NCBI GenBank assembly: GCA_947497985.1
Contig: CANMIX010000003.1
Location: 310,001 to 374,000, forward strand
Direction of reading: 5' to 3'
DNA from: an uncultured Paracoccaceae bacterium
GTDB lineage: Bacteria; Pseudomonadota; Alphaproteobacteria; Rhodobacterales; Rhodobacteraceae
DNA length: 64,000 nucleotides
Of the stretch, positions 7,998 through 17,100 are shown one piece after another. How positions within the stretch are numbered: position 1 is the first letter of the stretch; each line of letters opens with the position of its first letter. Position numbers and translations under genes: made by a program. Under the pieces are notes generated by a model that was given only the letters and a program-made list of their open reading frames with translations, had not been told where the DNA came from and ran no database searches.

Positions 7998-9197
7998 GTG
8001 AAAATTGCATATGTTCTGAATACTTACCCGCAGCCTTCGCATTCTTTTATTCGACGAGAAATTCAGGCTCTGGAACGTCAGGGATTTGACGTGGCACGCT
8101 TTGCGATGCGCGCCAGCGATACGCCGTTGGTGGACAAGGGCGACAAAGCCGAAGCTGCCAAGACCGAGTATGTCCTGGCCAAAGGTCTTGGCACCTTGGC
8201 GGCTGCGCTTTTACGTGAAATCTCACAGCCAGGATTTGGAGCCGCTTTTAAACAGGCCATCGCGATGGGGCGGCGTTCGTCTACCGGCGTGCTGCGCCAC
8301 CTGGTCTATTTGGCCGAGGCAGCTTGGGTCAAACAACGGTGCAAAAGCGAAAGCATCGAACATATGCACGCGCATTTTGGAACCAACTCCGCGGCGGTTG
8401 CGATGTTTGCGCATCTTTTGGGGGGGCCAACCTTTAGCTTCACCGCCCACGGCCCAGAGGAATTTGACGCTCCGCAGTCCTTGTCCTTGGGGACAAAAGT
8501 CGACGCGTCGGCCTTTACCGTTGCCATCAGCAGCTTTGGGCGCAGTCAGTTGAGCCGATGGGCCGCGTTTGACGCCTGGGACCGGATCAAGATCGTTCAC
8601 TGCGGGATTGAGCCGCAGAAATTTTCCAATCCTACTGCGATGCCTGATGGAGATCTGCGATTGGCCGCCATCGGCCGCTTTGTCGAACAAAAAGGCCAGA
8701 TGGTATTGGTGCAAGCATTCGCGGATGTCGTGAAGGCACAACCAAAAGCGCAGCTTTACTTGATTGGCGACGGAGAGATGCGCGCCGATCTTGAAGCCGC
8801 AATCGCCGGATATGGTCTGCAGGACAATGTGACCCTCACCGGCTGGCTGGACGAGGCAGGTGTTAGGGCACAATTGGCTGAGGCCCATGCGCTGGTGATG
8901 CCCTCTTTTGCCGAGGGGCTTCCGATGGTGGTGATGGAAGCCATGGCCGCTGCGCGCCCCGTCGTCGCGACCTATATCGCGGGCACGCCAGAGTTGGTTC
9001 TTCCGGGGCAGACCGGTTGGTTGGTTCCCGCCGGGGACCAGGAGGCGCTGGCGCGCGCGATCTTGGATCTGGCGGCGACGTCATCCGACACACGGGCCAA
9101 GATGGGGCAGGCCGGGCGATTGCGCGTGCTCAAGCGTCACGACAGCGACGTTGAGGCCGCCAAATTGGCCGCACATATCCGATCCACAAAAGGTTAG
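7998..9197 (+). CDS. GT4-family glycosyltransferase (WcaL/colanic-type)
   Basis: Retaining GT-B glycosyltransferase of about 399 residues. Evidence: N-terminal 'KIAYVLNTYPQPSHSFIRREI', typical of GT4 enzymes in exopolysaccharide clusters; 'HAHFGTNSAAVA' and 'FTAHGPEEFD' in the acceptor domain; and the donor-binding C-domain 'AIGRFVEQKGQ', 'LIGDGEMR' and the E-x7-E motif 'SFAEGLPMVVMEAMAAARPVVAT'. The GTG at 7998 is chosen because the family N-terminus begins there and AAAGG lies eight bases upstream; an in-frame ATG at 7935 would add an unlike leader. Its stop codon overlaps the stop of the convergent GT2 gene in the 4 bases 9194-9197. Donor sugar unknown. Confidence 0.88.
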   Translation: MKIAYVLNTYPQPSHSFIRREIQALERQGFDVARFAMRASDTPLVDKGDKAEAAKTEYVLAKGLGTLAAALLREISQPGFGAAFKQAIAMGRRSSTGVLRHLVYLAEAAWVKQRCKSESIEHMHAHFGTNSAAVAMFAHLLGGPTFSFTAHGPEEFDAPQSLSLGTKVDASAFTVAISSFGRSQLSRWAAFDAWDRIKIVHCGIEPQKFSNPTAMPDGDLRLAAIGRFVEQKGQMVLVQAFADVVKAQPKAQLYLIGDGEMRADLEAAIAGYGLQDNVTLTGWLDEAGVRAQLAEAHALVMPSFAEGLPMVVMEAMAAARPVVATYIAGTPELVLPGQTGWLVPAGDQEALARAILDLAATSSDTRAKMGQAGRLRVLKRHDSDVEAAKLAAHIRSTKG

Positions 9198-10036
9198 CGT
9201 CCGCGTGTCCAACGGGTTTGGCTGCGAAACAGCGGCGATTTCACCGCAAGCGTGACCAGCGCGTAGGTTAGAAAACCAATCGGGTCGGAGAGAAACAGGC
9301 GCAGCACCGTGCTCTTGTTGGGCACGAACTTGTCGTCGTTGGCTAACAATTCCGGGAACAGCTGTTCGATCTCGTGCACCCCGTCGTTTTGCCGCCGCCG
9401 CACGCGCACCAGATTGCGAAACCCTTGGACCAATGGCCATTGATAGGTCGCGGCGACCTTGTGGCGTTCGTCGGGGGAAAACATCAGCCGCGCAAATGTG
9501 TCATCTGCAATGATCTTTGGCCAGGTTTCCCAACGTTGGCGTCCCTGCCGGTTCATCGCAAACAGCCCAAACCCCGGCACCCCGTGCACCACAAAAGGCA
9601 GGCGCTGCCAAAGACGGCCATAGGCGCGGCTAAAGGCGGATCCACCACCCAAGATCTGAGGTTGGCCAGAGGCATAGGCCGCGTCGTCTTGCGATAGAAC
9701 CCGATATATTTCTGGCAAGATCTGAGGAGAGACACGCACATCCGCGTCTAGGTAGACCAAAACAGCACCCCGTGCCTGCCCGTCGCCCTGGTTCAACGCG
9801 TTCAACTTGCCGCCCTCTGGGATCTCTAGCACGCTTATGTGCCAACCCGCCGGTGGTGTGGTGGAGCGTGCGATCTCTGCAGTGGCATCTGTGCAGCCAT
9901 TTGCCAAGACGATGACCTCCGCTGAAACCCCGTCCGGCAATGGGTCGCAGGCAAAGAGCGCGGCGAGGCAGGCGCCGATTTCACTGGCCTCGTTATGGGC
10001 GGGAATTAGGACGCTTAGCCCCACATCGGTGCTCAC
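9194..10036 (-). CDS. GT2-family glycosyltransferase, last gene of the PKS-NRPS/EPS operon
   Basis: Inverting GT-A glycosyltransferase of about 280 residues: 'SVLIPAHNEASEIGACLAAL' at the N-terminus, 'VIVLANGCTDATAEIA', and the metal-binding DxD in 'VLVYLDADVRVSP'. A GTG start at 10036 forms a GTGA overlap with the stop of the SGNH-glycosidase gene, so translation is coupled. An in-frame ATG at 10168 lies within that gene and is less likely. The C-terminus has one hydrophobic stretch 'GFLTYALVTLAV' that may associate with the membrane. It would add one sugar of the repeat unit. Confidence 0.85.
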   Translation of the reverse strand: MSTDVGLSVLIPAHNEASEIGACLAALFACDPLPDGVSAEVIVLANGCTDATAEIARSTTPPAGWHISVLEIPEGGKLNALNQGDGQARGAVLVYLDADVRVSPQILPEIYRVLSQDDAAYASGQPQILGGGSAFSRAYGRLWQRLPFVVHGVPGFGLFAMNRQGRQRWETWPKIIADDTFARLMFSPDERHKVAATYQWPLVQGFRNLVRVRRRQNDGVHEIEQLFPELLANDDKFVPNKSTVLRLFLSDPIGFLTYALVTLAVKSPLFRSQTRWTRGR

Positions 10037-12540
10037 TTGGCAGCCTCCAGCGCGGACCAACGCGGGTTCTTGTCGCTTAACGTGCGCAAAGCACCCCAAC
10101 TGCCCCAACGCCCGGGTGGGTAAACATCTGCATAGGCGTTGAACAATTGCCCACCGAGGTCCTGCCAACCGGCCAGCAGCTCTTGGTACAGGTGCCCCAT
10201 GTCGTCGGAATAATTGTAGTGCACAAAGAACTGCGTCAGCGTTTCATCCTCCACATGCGGACCGACGCCAACGATATGGCTGCCCCCTTCATACATGATC
10301 AGATCCAGATTGTGGGACTGGGCGACCTTGGCGTGATAGGGCAGGATCCGGTGCAACAGATCTGCCAACGTGTCTGAATCCTGACCAGAAATCAGCCCAT
10401 CACGTAGCTCGGCGGTGGCCTGTGCGCTGGCGATGTCAAATTGGTGCTCGCGGACAAATGCGCGTAACGCGCTGCCAATTAAGCCCTTTGCCCGCCCGGC
10501 CTCGTCGGCGCGTGCACGGCTGTCTGCGATCCAGGCACGGACAACATCCACATAATCGTCCCGCCCAAGCACCCCACCAAAATACCCGGTGACGGCATAA
10601 GCGTCAAAATACGCGGCCGGCGCGCGGTTCTTAGGGTCTTCAGCACGAAAAAGGGGGGCATCCAAAAGCTGTTCCTCCAGACCCAGCCAGCCCGTTTGCG
10701 TGGAAATGACCCGGACCAGACGATCGGCTGCGTCTTCGGCAAAGACGTCGCTCCAAATCTGAGACATCTCGGCGGCGCGCGCGCCGTAAAATTGCATCCA
10801 TAGGCTCTCACCACCCCAGCGCTTGCGCCCTTCGACCTCGGCCCATTGCGCCTGTTGGAATTGCCAATTCCAGACCTCATTTGAATATTCTACATAAAGG
10901 CGCAGATCCTCATCCAGCGCCTGATGCGCCAGCCGGGCGAAATTGCGCATGTAGCTGTCATCAGCCTGATGGGGCATGGAAAACCAAGGCGCCGCGCCAA
11001 GCTCGTTTGCCAGGCGCAACATGATCTCAGCTGGGACGCCGTCGATTGCCCAACTATAGTCGTGGACCAATGGGCGATCTTCCCAACCGATCTGTTGGGA
11101 ATCGTTGGTCTCCATCCAGTCCATAAACCGCAAGACTTCGAATCCATCCAAAACGTCGAGCCAACGCGGGTTGAACACCCGTCCTGCCGCAAACTCCTCT
11201 AGGTGTTCTTGTTTCACAACTGAGATATTGCGCACATAGTCGCCGGTACGCTGCCGGTCACTGCGTTGAATGCGCACCTCGACAATGCCGGGACCAGGGG
11301 TGAAATCAAACCAGACCTCGCCCGCCCCATAGCGGACGTTTTCGGCACGCCCCGTCACCTCGACAATACCATCGCCCTCAAAGCTCAACCGGTATCGCCC
11401 AACCAATGTGCGCGCCTCTTCTGGTAAATCCGCTAACAGAACGGTGCCGATAGAGCCCAACTCGGCTGGGATCGCTTTCGGCCAGCCGTCCTGATCCAGG
11501 TATCCCGCGTCCTGTAGCTCAGCCATCGTTACACCGCCCCAACGACCGGGTAGGTGACCGATCCAAGCACGCGCGGTTTTAAAGTGATCCAGAAACGGTG
11601 CTTGTGGCGACCAGTCAACAACCGAGGCCAGGTTCATTGCGATGGGTTGTTGGCGTGTCTTGCCAAAGTGGGCCTGGGACGTGGCTCGGTCTTGGTTTAG
11701 ACGCACAGGAACTGGATCCTGCGGCATGGATCCGGGATCTGGGGGAAGGGCGGTGCGTCGCGTGTCCTTGCGCGCGGCGCGCGCTGCGATCTCCTGCAAA
11801 CGTGCCGCCTGTTCTGATGAGGCGGCCTTATAAGGCGTGCCCCAACGATCTTTGAGCTGTCGTGGCAGGCCTTCGGGCGATTGTCCCGTCAGGGCTGCAT
11901 ATTGAAAGAGGCTGAGATAATAAAACCCAATGTCATTGGGGTGGATGTCGTCTGCGAAAACGTCCCGAATGCTGGTCAGACCTGGAACGGTTCCTGCGGT
12001 GATTGCGTCCTCCAAACGCGCCATCGCTTGGCCGGCTTCCAGCAGTTTGATGTTTCCACCTGTTGCGTCGTTTACATCGTTCACGACAGCTTGCCATGCA
12101 GGTAGATCCTGCCCGAGGCGTTCGCGCCAGGGTATTGCCATGCCATCGTCAAATGGGATTGTCGCCCCGGTGCCGCTGTCCAAACTGTGCCAGGTTTCCT
12201 GCAGGTAGAACTGCACCTCTGGATTACCGGCCCGTGCCAACTCATAGAACTGCGTGACGGCCTCGCGGGTATTGCTCCATTTCAAGTGATTGGCGAGGGG
12301 GATTGCTTCGGTCACAACCACTGCGTCCACGCCGGTGGGGAGTGCTGTGCGGGCGTTGATGCCTTCGGCTGCGCTGGCGTGTTGCCAGTTATAACTCAGC
12401 GGCGCGCCGTTGATGATTTGCGCCTGCACGGTTGCAGGTTGATTGCGGTCGAGCAATTGATCCAACATCTGCGGGTTTTCGTGGCCGAACAGGGAATGGC
12501 CGACAAAAACCACGGATTTCAAAACTTCAGACAGTATCAT
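10033..12540 (-). CDS. SGNH-hydrolase-like domain fused to a GH-A (GH5-like) glycosidase-like domain
   Basis: An 835-residue two-part protein. Residues about 8-260 resemble the 303-residue SGNH protein encoded just upstream: block I 'VFVGHSLFGHE', 'VDAVVVTEAIPL', 'VQFYLQETWHSLD' and a C-terminal 'DDIHPNDIGFYYLSL' giving the Asp-x-x-His pair. The rest contains a beta-rich linker then a TIM-barrel-like region with 'YVEYSNEVWNW' (candidate acid/base Glu) and 'DLIMYEGGSHIVG' (candidate nucleophile Glu), as in clan GH-A enzymes. No N-terminal signal peptide is visible. Its ATG overlaps the upstream stop (ATGA). It may deacylate, acylate or cleave the nascent polymer; the activity is not settled. 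Confidence 0.7.
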   Translation of the reverse strand: MILSEVLKSVVFVGHSLFGHENPQMLDQLLDRNQPATVQAQIINGAPLSYNWQHASAAEGINARTALPTGVDAVVVTEAIPLANHLKWSNTREAVTQFYELARAGNPEVQFYLQETWHSLDSGTGATIPFDDGMAIPWRERLGQDLPAWQAVVNDVNDATGGNIKLLEAGQAMARLEDAITAGTVPGLTSIRDVFADDIHPNDIGFYYLSLFQYAALTGQSPEGLPRQLKDRWGTPYKAASSEQAARLQEIAARAARKDTRRTALPPDPGSMPQDPVPVRLNQDRATSQAHFGKTRQQPIAMNLASVVDWSPQAPFLDHFKTARAWIGHLPGRWGGVTMAELQDAGYLDQDGWPKAIPAELGSIGTVLLADLPEEARTLVGRYRLSFEGDGIVEVTGRAENVRYGAGEVWFDFTPGPGIVEVRIQRSDRQRTGDYVRNISVVKQEHLEEFAAGRVFNPRWLDVLDGFEVLRFMDWMETNDSQQIGWEDRPLVHDYSWAIDGVPAEIMLRLANELGAAPWFSMPHQADDSYMRNFARLAHQALDEDLRLYVEYSNEVWNWQFQQAQWAEVEGRKRWGGESLWMQFYGARAAEMSQIWSDVFAEDAADRLVRVISTQTGWLGLEEQLLDAPLFRAEDPKNRAPAAYFDAYAVTGYFGGVLGRDDYVDVVRAWIADSRARADEAGRAKGLIGSALRAFVREHQFDIASAQATAELRDGLISGQDSDTLADLLHRILPYHAKVAQSHNLDLIMYEGGSHIVGVGPHVEDETLTQFFVHYNYSDDMGHLYQELLAGWQDLGGQLFNAYADVYPPGRWGSWGALRTLSDKNPRWSALEAAK

Positions 12541-13448
12541 TTGAGCGCTGCTGCCTCGGAAATTCCGGTACGTGGCACCGAGGTTACGACTTGCCAGACA
12601 ATCTCTTGTACCTGAGCGGCCCCTTCAGGCGAAAAAGCGCGCGCCTGTGACCCGTCTGGCAGGGTCAGCAGATGGGGCAGACCTTGAGGGTTTTGATGAT
12701 AGAGCACAGAAAAATGGGTGAGCGCGATGACATAAGCCCCCAGATCATTGAGGTGTATGGTATCTGAAAACAGATCTTCGCGCCTTTGCAAACCGTCGAT
12801 TTCTCCGGCTTCGGCAGCACGAGCAACTGCAGCCATGACTTGCCCGGCCGGGATCAGATAAAGCGGATCCGCGGGATTTCGGCGGCTGTCCGATCCCAAA
12901 ACCCGGCCAACCCACAGGGCCTCAAGATCCGCGTCGATACGGTCCAACCATCCAGTAGGATCATCCAGATTATGCCAGGTTTCATACAGATAGATGCGCG
13001 GAGCCTTGGGCGCATTGCGTGCCAGATCAGCCCAGCGTCGCAGGTACTTGGCAGAGCCGAAATATCTGATCGCATCGCGCAGCTCGACCATTTCCGTCAG
13101 AACCACGGCGTCGTAGTCACCGGATCCGATTGCATCGCGCGCATCACGATAACTGGGCGCTGAATTTGAAATCTCAAAATCGCGAATGGGCAGGTCAGGT
13201 TCCCAGTGTTCCTTGAGCGAGGTGCCCGATCCCAATTGGCTGTTCCAATGATGCGCGGTTGGGGCGAGCTGCGCCAGCATGTGCGGCATCACCGGTCCCA
13301 CCAGTGAATGTCCCAGATGATAGACGGACATGGCCCCTTGTGGCGCATCTAATGCGGGGACGGGGACCGATGCGGCTTCTGCAAACCCAGACCAGGATCC
13401 AAAGGGCAAAAGGGCCATCAGCCCAAGTATCGCACGACGTCCAGTCAT
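12537..13448 (-). CDS. Exported SGNH-hydrolase-like protein
   Basis: A 303-residue protein with an N-terminal signal, 'TGRRAILGLMALLPFG' then a cleavage-like 'AEAAS'. The twin arginine before the hydrophobic core would suit Tat export. The mature part has SGNH-type motifs: 'YHLGHSLVGP' (Ser of block I), 'DAVVLTEMVEL', 'IYLYETWHNLDDPTGW' and 'DTIHLNDLGAYVIAL' (Asp and His). It is paralogous to the N-terminal domain of the next gene. It starts within an ATGA overlap with the phosphopantetheinyl transferase stop and ends in another ATGA overlap. A periplasmic acyl esterase or acyltransferase acting on the polysaccharide is inferred from context. Confidence 0.68.
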   Translation of the reverse strand: MTGRRAILGLMALLPFGSWSGFAEAASVPVPALDAPQGAMSVYHLGHSLVGPVMPHMLAQLAPTAHHWNSQLGSGTSLKEHWEPDLPIRDFEISNSAPSYRDARDAIGSGDYDAVVLTEMVELRDAIRYFGSAKYLRRWADLARNAPKAPRIYLYETWHNLDDPTGWLDRIDADLEALWVGRVLGSDSRRNPADPLYLIPAGQVMAAVARAAEAGEIDGLQRREDLFSDTIHLNDLGAYVIALTHFSVLYHQNPQGLPHLLTLPDGSQARAFSPEGAAQVQEIVWQVVTSVPRTGISEAAALK

Positions 13449-14164
13449 AGGGGCCTCTGTTGTAGATGATCCGCGACAGCGCGCGGCAGTGCTGCGGCGG
13501 TGATGATCACACCCGCCCCAATTGCAAACCGACCTGCGATTTCATCGGACGCTTTGAATGGAGCACGATCTGTGGTGAAACGCGCCAAAAAACGGTTGCC
13601 TTGGCTGTCGATCTCAAGCTCCATCCCATCAAACCCAAAATATGTTTCACTCAAACCATATTGGCATTTATACGCGGCTTCTTTGGCGGAAAAAATAAGT
13701 TTGCCCATTTGGCCCGGGTTCTTTTGGCTGCGGATCCAGTCCTGTTCACTGGCAGAGCAGATTGCATCCCACAGTTCGGGTTTAAGCGGCGTGTCTTCCT
13801 CAACATCCAGTCCAAGTCCCGCATATTCGTTCGTGTAAGCCACTGCTGCCATCGCACAGCCCTGTGTGTGGCTGATCGAGCCGGTCAATCCCTGTGGCCA
13901 AATCGGTGCACGCTTCTCGCTCACGGGTACGGCCATTGGCGGGTGGCCGAGGTCGCGCATGGCTTGATGGGCAACAGCGCGTCCTGCCGCGAACTCGCGC
14001 CGGCGTTTGTCTACAGCGCGCGGTGAAAGCCCCGCCGCTTCCTCAGGGAACGGGTTGGGCTGCGGTTGATGCGGATCCGTGACACAGACGCGGACAGCCG
14101 AGCCAAACAACCCGCGTACCAAGTCGTGACGTTCGGCGGAAAGTCCGGGGGACGTGGTCTGCAT
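13445..14164 (-). CDS. 4'-phosphopantetheinyl transferase (EntD/Sfp type)
   Basis: Converts apo carrier proteins to the holo form with the phosphopantetheine arm of CoA. Motifs: 'KRRREFAAGRAVAHQAM', 'GSISHTQGCAMAAVA', the metal/CoA motif 'GLGLDVEED', and 'LIFSAKEAAYKCQY' (the WxxKEAxxK-type helix). The 239-residue length fits the EntD subfamily. Its ATG overlaps the NRPS stop codon (TAATG), so it is co-translated with the megasynthase it most likely activates: one PCP in the NRPS and one ACP in the PKS. Confidence 0.92.
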   Translation of the reverse strand: MQTTSPGLSAERHDLVRGLFGSAVRVCVTDPHQPQPNPFPEEAAGLSPRAVDKRRREFAAGRAVAHQAMRDLGHPPMAVPVSEKRAPIWPQGLTGSISHTQGCAMAAVAYTNEYAGLGLDVEEDTPLKPELWDAICSASEQDWIRSQKNPGQMGKLIFSAKEAAYKCQYGLSETYFGFDGMELEIDSQGNRFLARFTTDRAPFKASDEIAGRFAIGAGVIITAAALPRAVADHLQQRPL

Positions 14165-17100
14165 TACACCCGCGCCTTGCGGTTGGCGCGCATGGCACGG
14201 CGTTTGGACATCCGGTCGGCGCGGGTCGCCTCATCCACCGTATCGGTTTCCGGCTCATCCTTGACCTTGGTTCCGGACAGGCCTTCGATGTGATCGGCCA
14301 ATCCGGATAGGGTCGGAAAGCGGAAGATATCGGTGATCGACAGACGCGTTGCGGTGAGAACCTCGCGGATTTCCCGGTGGGCCTGAACCGCGAGCAGGGA
14401 ATGGCCGCCAAGAGCAAAGAAATTGTCCTGCACGCCAACGTCTGAAACGCCAAGGATACGTGACCAGATCTCGGCGATTTGCGCCTGCGCGCCTGCGGTT
14501 GGAGCGACCGTGGCTGCGGTGGCCTGTCGCGCAAGTTTGGGGTCTGGCAGCGCTTTGCGGTCGATTTTCTTGTTTGGTGTCAGCGGGAACGCTTCGAGCG
14601 TTACGATATGGGCAGGCACCATGACCTCAGCCAGTTTGCCCGCCAGGGACTTTTGAACGGCCTCCTGCGAAATCGCTGCTGAGGTCGTGACGTAGCCCAC
14701 CAACCGTTCGCCTTCGCCGATCTTGCGGGGCATGACAACGGCTGCTGTGACACCGGGGTACGCGGCAAGTGCTGCCTCGATCTCACCCAGTTCGATGCGT
14801 TGGCCGCGGATTTTGACCTGGTGGTCGGTGCGGCCCAGAAAATCGATCCGCCCATCTGCACGCCAGCGGACCAGATCGCCGGTGCGATAGAACGTGCCCG
14901 GCTTGTGGGGGACCTCGACAAAACGATCAGCCGTCATCTCAGTACGTTGCCAGTAGCCTTTGGTGACACCCGCGCCGCCGATAAGCAATTCACCCGGCGC
15001 ACCAATAGGTTGGGGATCACCGGCATCATTCACAATTAGGATATCGGTGTTGGCAATTGGCGTTCCGATATCTGCAACACCCGTAGGCACCCCGTCCAAT
15101 GTCTGCACCGTTGACCAGATTGTGGTTTCAGTTGGCCCGTACATATTGTGGATCTGCGCGGAGCTGTTTTCACGCAATGCGGCGACCAGATCGCCGGGCA
15201 GGGCTTCACCGCCGACCAGCAGATGCTGCAGACGGCCTGCAGCCATCCGCGCCTCGTCGTTCATCGTGATCATCCGCGCCATGGAGGGCGTGCACTGCAT
15301 ATGGGTGACGTTGTGACGGATCATCTGCGCCGCGAGTGAGAAATCGTCATCCGCCAGCTCTTGCGGCGCGTTAGACAGGCGCAAGACATCGGCCAACGGT
15401 TTCAACCCCTCCAAAACCACCTCGGGGGCAATTCCATAGTCGATCAGACAGGCGATCTCGTCCACGCCAATGCGTTTAAGCTCTTCGACACGCGCGCAAG
15501 CGTCGTTGATCGTGCCAAACAGTCCGGAGTCTTCAAAGTATCTCTCAAAGGCGAAATCAAGGATCGCTTCCAGTTCTTCACCCGACAAGCTGCCAAGGTC
15601 GACCTCAAACGGGTTATTCACCCCTTCGGGCCGCTTAAACGCCGGGAAAGCCCATGCGTATTGTTTGATCAGGCCAGCGGCCGACCGCAGGTAATCCTTC
15701 ATCGGTTCACGCGCCACGGACCGGGCTTCGTCGCGCGTGTTGGCGAGATAGGTGTGCAACATCAACGTGACGGTGAAGTCCGCCGGATCATGACCTGCTG
15801 CACGCAGCGCGTCGTGATAGATGCGGATCTTTCCCGCGACCTCCTCAATGCTTTGTCCCAGAAGATGCGTCAGAACATTTGCGCCGATCGAGCCGGCTTC
15901 GCGCCAGGTTTCTGGATTGCCTGCAGTTGTGACCCAGACTGCCAACTCTTTTGACACCGGACGTGGTTGCGAGATGACGCTGTGCATGCCGCCATCTTTG
16001 CGCGCAAAGGAGACCTCTTCTCCGCGCCACAGTTTGCGCACGGTCGCAATGCTTTCAAACAGCGCAGGTTTGTTGGCGGGCGGCGTGTTCTCGGGCCGCA
16101 GAATAAAGTCATCAGGCTGCCAGCCCGAGGCAAAGCCCAGACCCGTACGCCCATTGGTGAGGTTGTCGATCACACCCCATTCTTCGGCAATCCGGGCTGG
16201 ATGATGGAGCGGTGCCACACATGAGCCCGCCCGCACGGCCATATTCTGCGTCACTGCAGCAACAGCTGCACCTGTAACCGAGGGATTTGGGTAAGGACCG
16301 CCAAATGCGTGAAAGTGACGTTCTGGGGTCCAGACTGCATTGAAACCGTTCTGGTCAGCAAACTTTGCACCTTCCAGCAGCAACTCATATTTCTTTGGCC
16401 CAACCCCATCATCATTGCCCCAGTAAAAGAGGTTGAACTCCATCTTGCGATCACTTGTTGCAATGGGACCGTTGGACAGTTGTAGACGGCTTTCATCGCT
16501 CGACAGAACCAGTTTAAAGCCGCGTGACAGGGTCCAGAACAGCTCCAGCACCGAAATGTCAAACGACAGGGAAGTTACAGCCAGCCAGCTGTCACCGGGC
16601 TGATATGGAATGCGCTGGTCCATTCCGGTGAAGAAGTTGGAGACATTGGCGTGTGTCACCATCACCCCTTTGGGCAATCCGGTCGAGCCTGAGGTGTAGA
16701 TCAAATAGGCCAGATCTTCGCCGTTGCACCCGCTGACAACATTGTCGGGGCATTCAACGTTTTGCAGTGTCTCGATTTCCAACACGGCGGCCTTGGATGT
16801 CGGGAGGTTGGCGGCCAAGGCTGATTGGGTGACAATGACAGAAGCTTCGCTGTCGGAAACATAATGCGCAATACGGTCAGCAGGGTAGGCCGGATCCAGC
16901 GGCACATAGGCGCCGCCCGCTTTGAGCACGCCAAAGGCCGCCACCACCAAATCAACAGAGCGGCCCACATAGATCCCAACATGTGCACCGGGCGTTACCC
17001 CCATATCCTGCAGGCGCTGGGCCACTGCGTTGGCACGCGCGTTCAATTGCGCATAGGTCAGCGTCTCAGCTTCAAATACCAAAGCCGTCGCATCCGGTGT

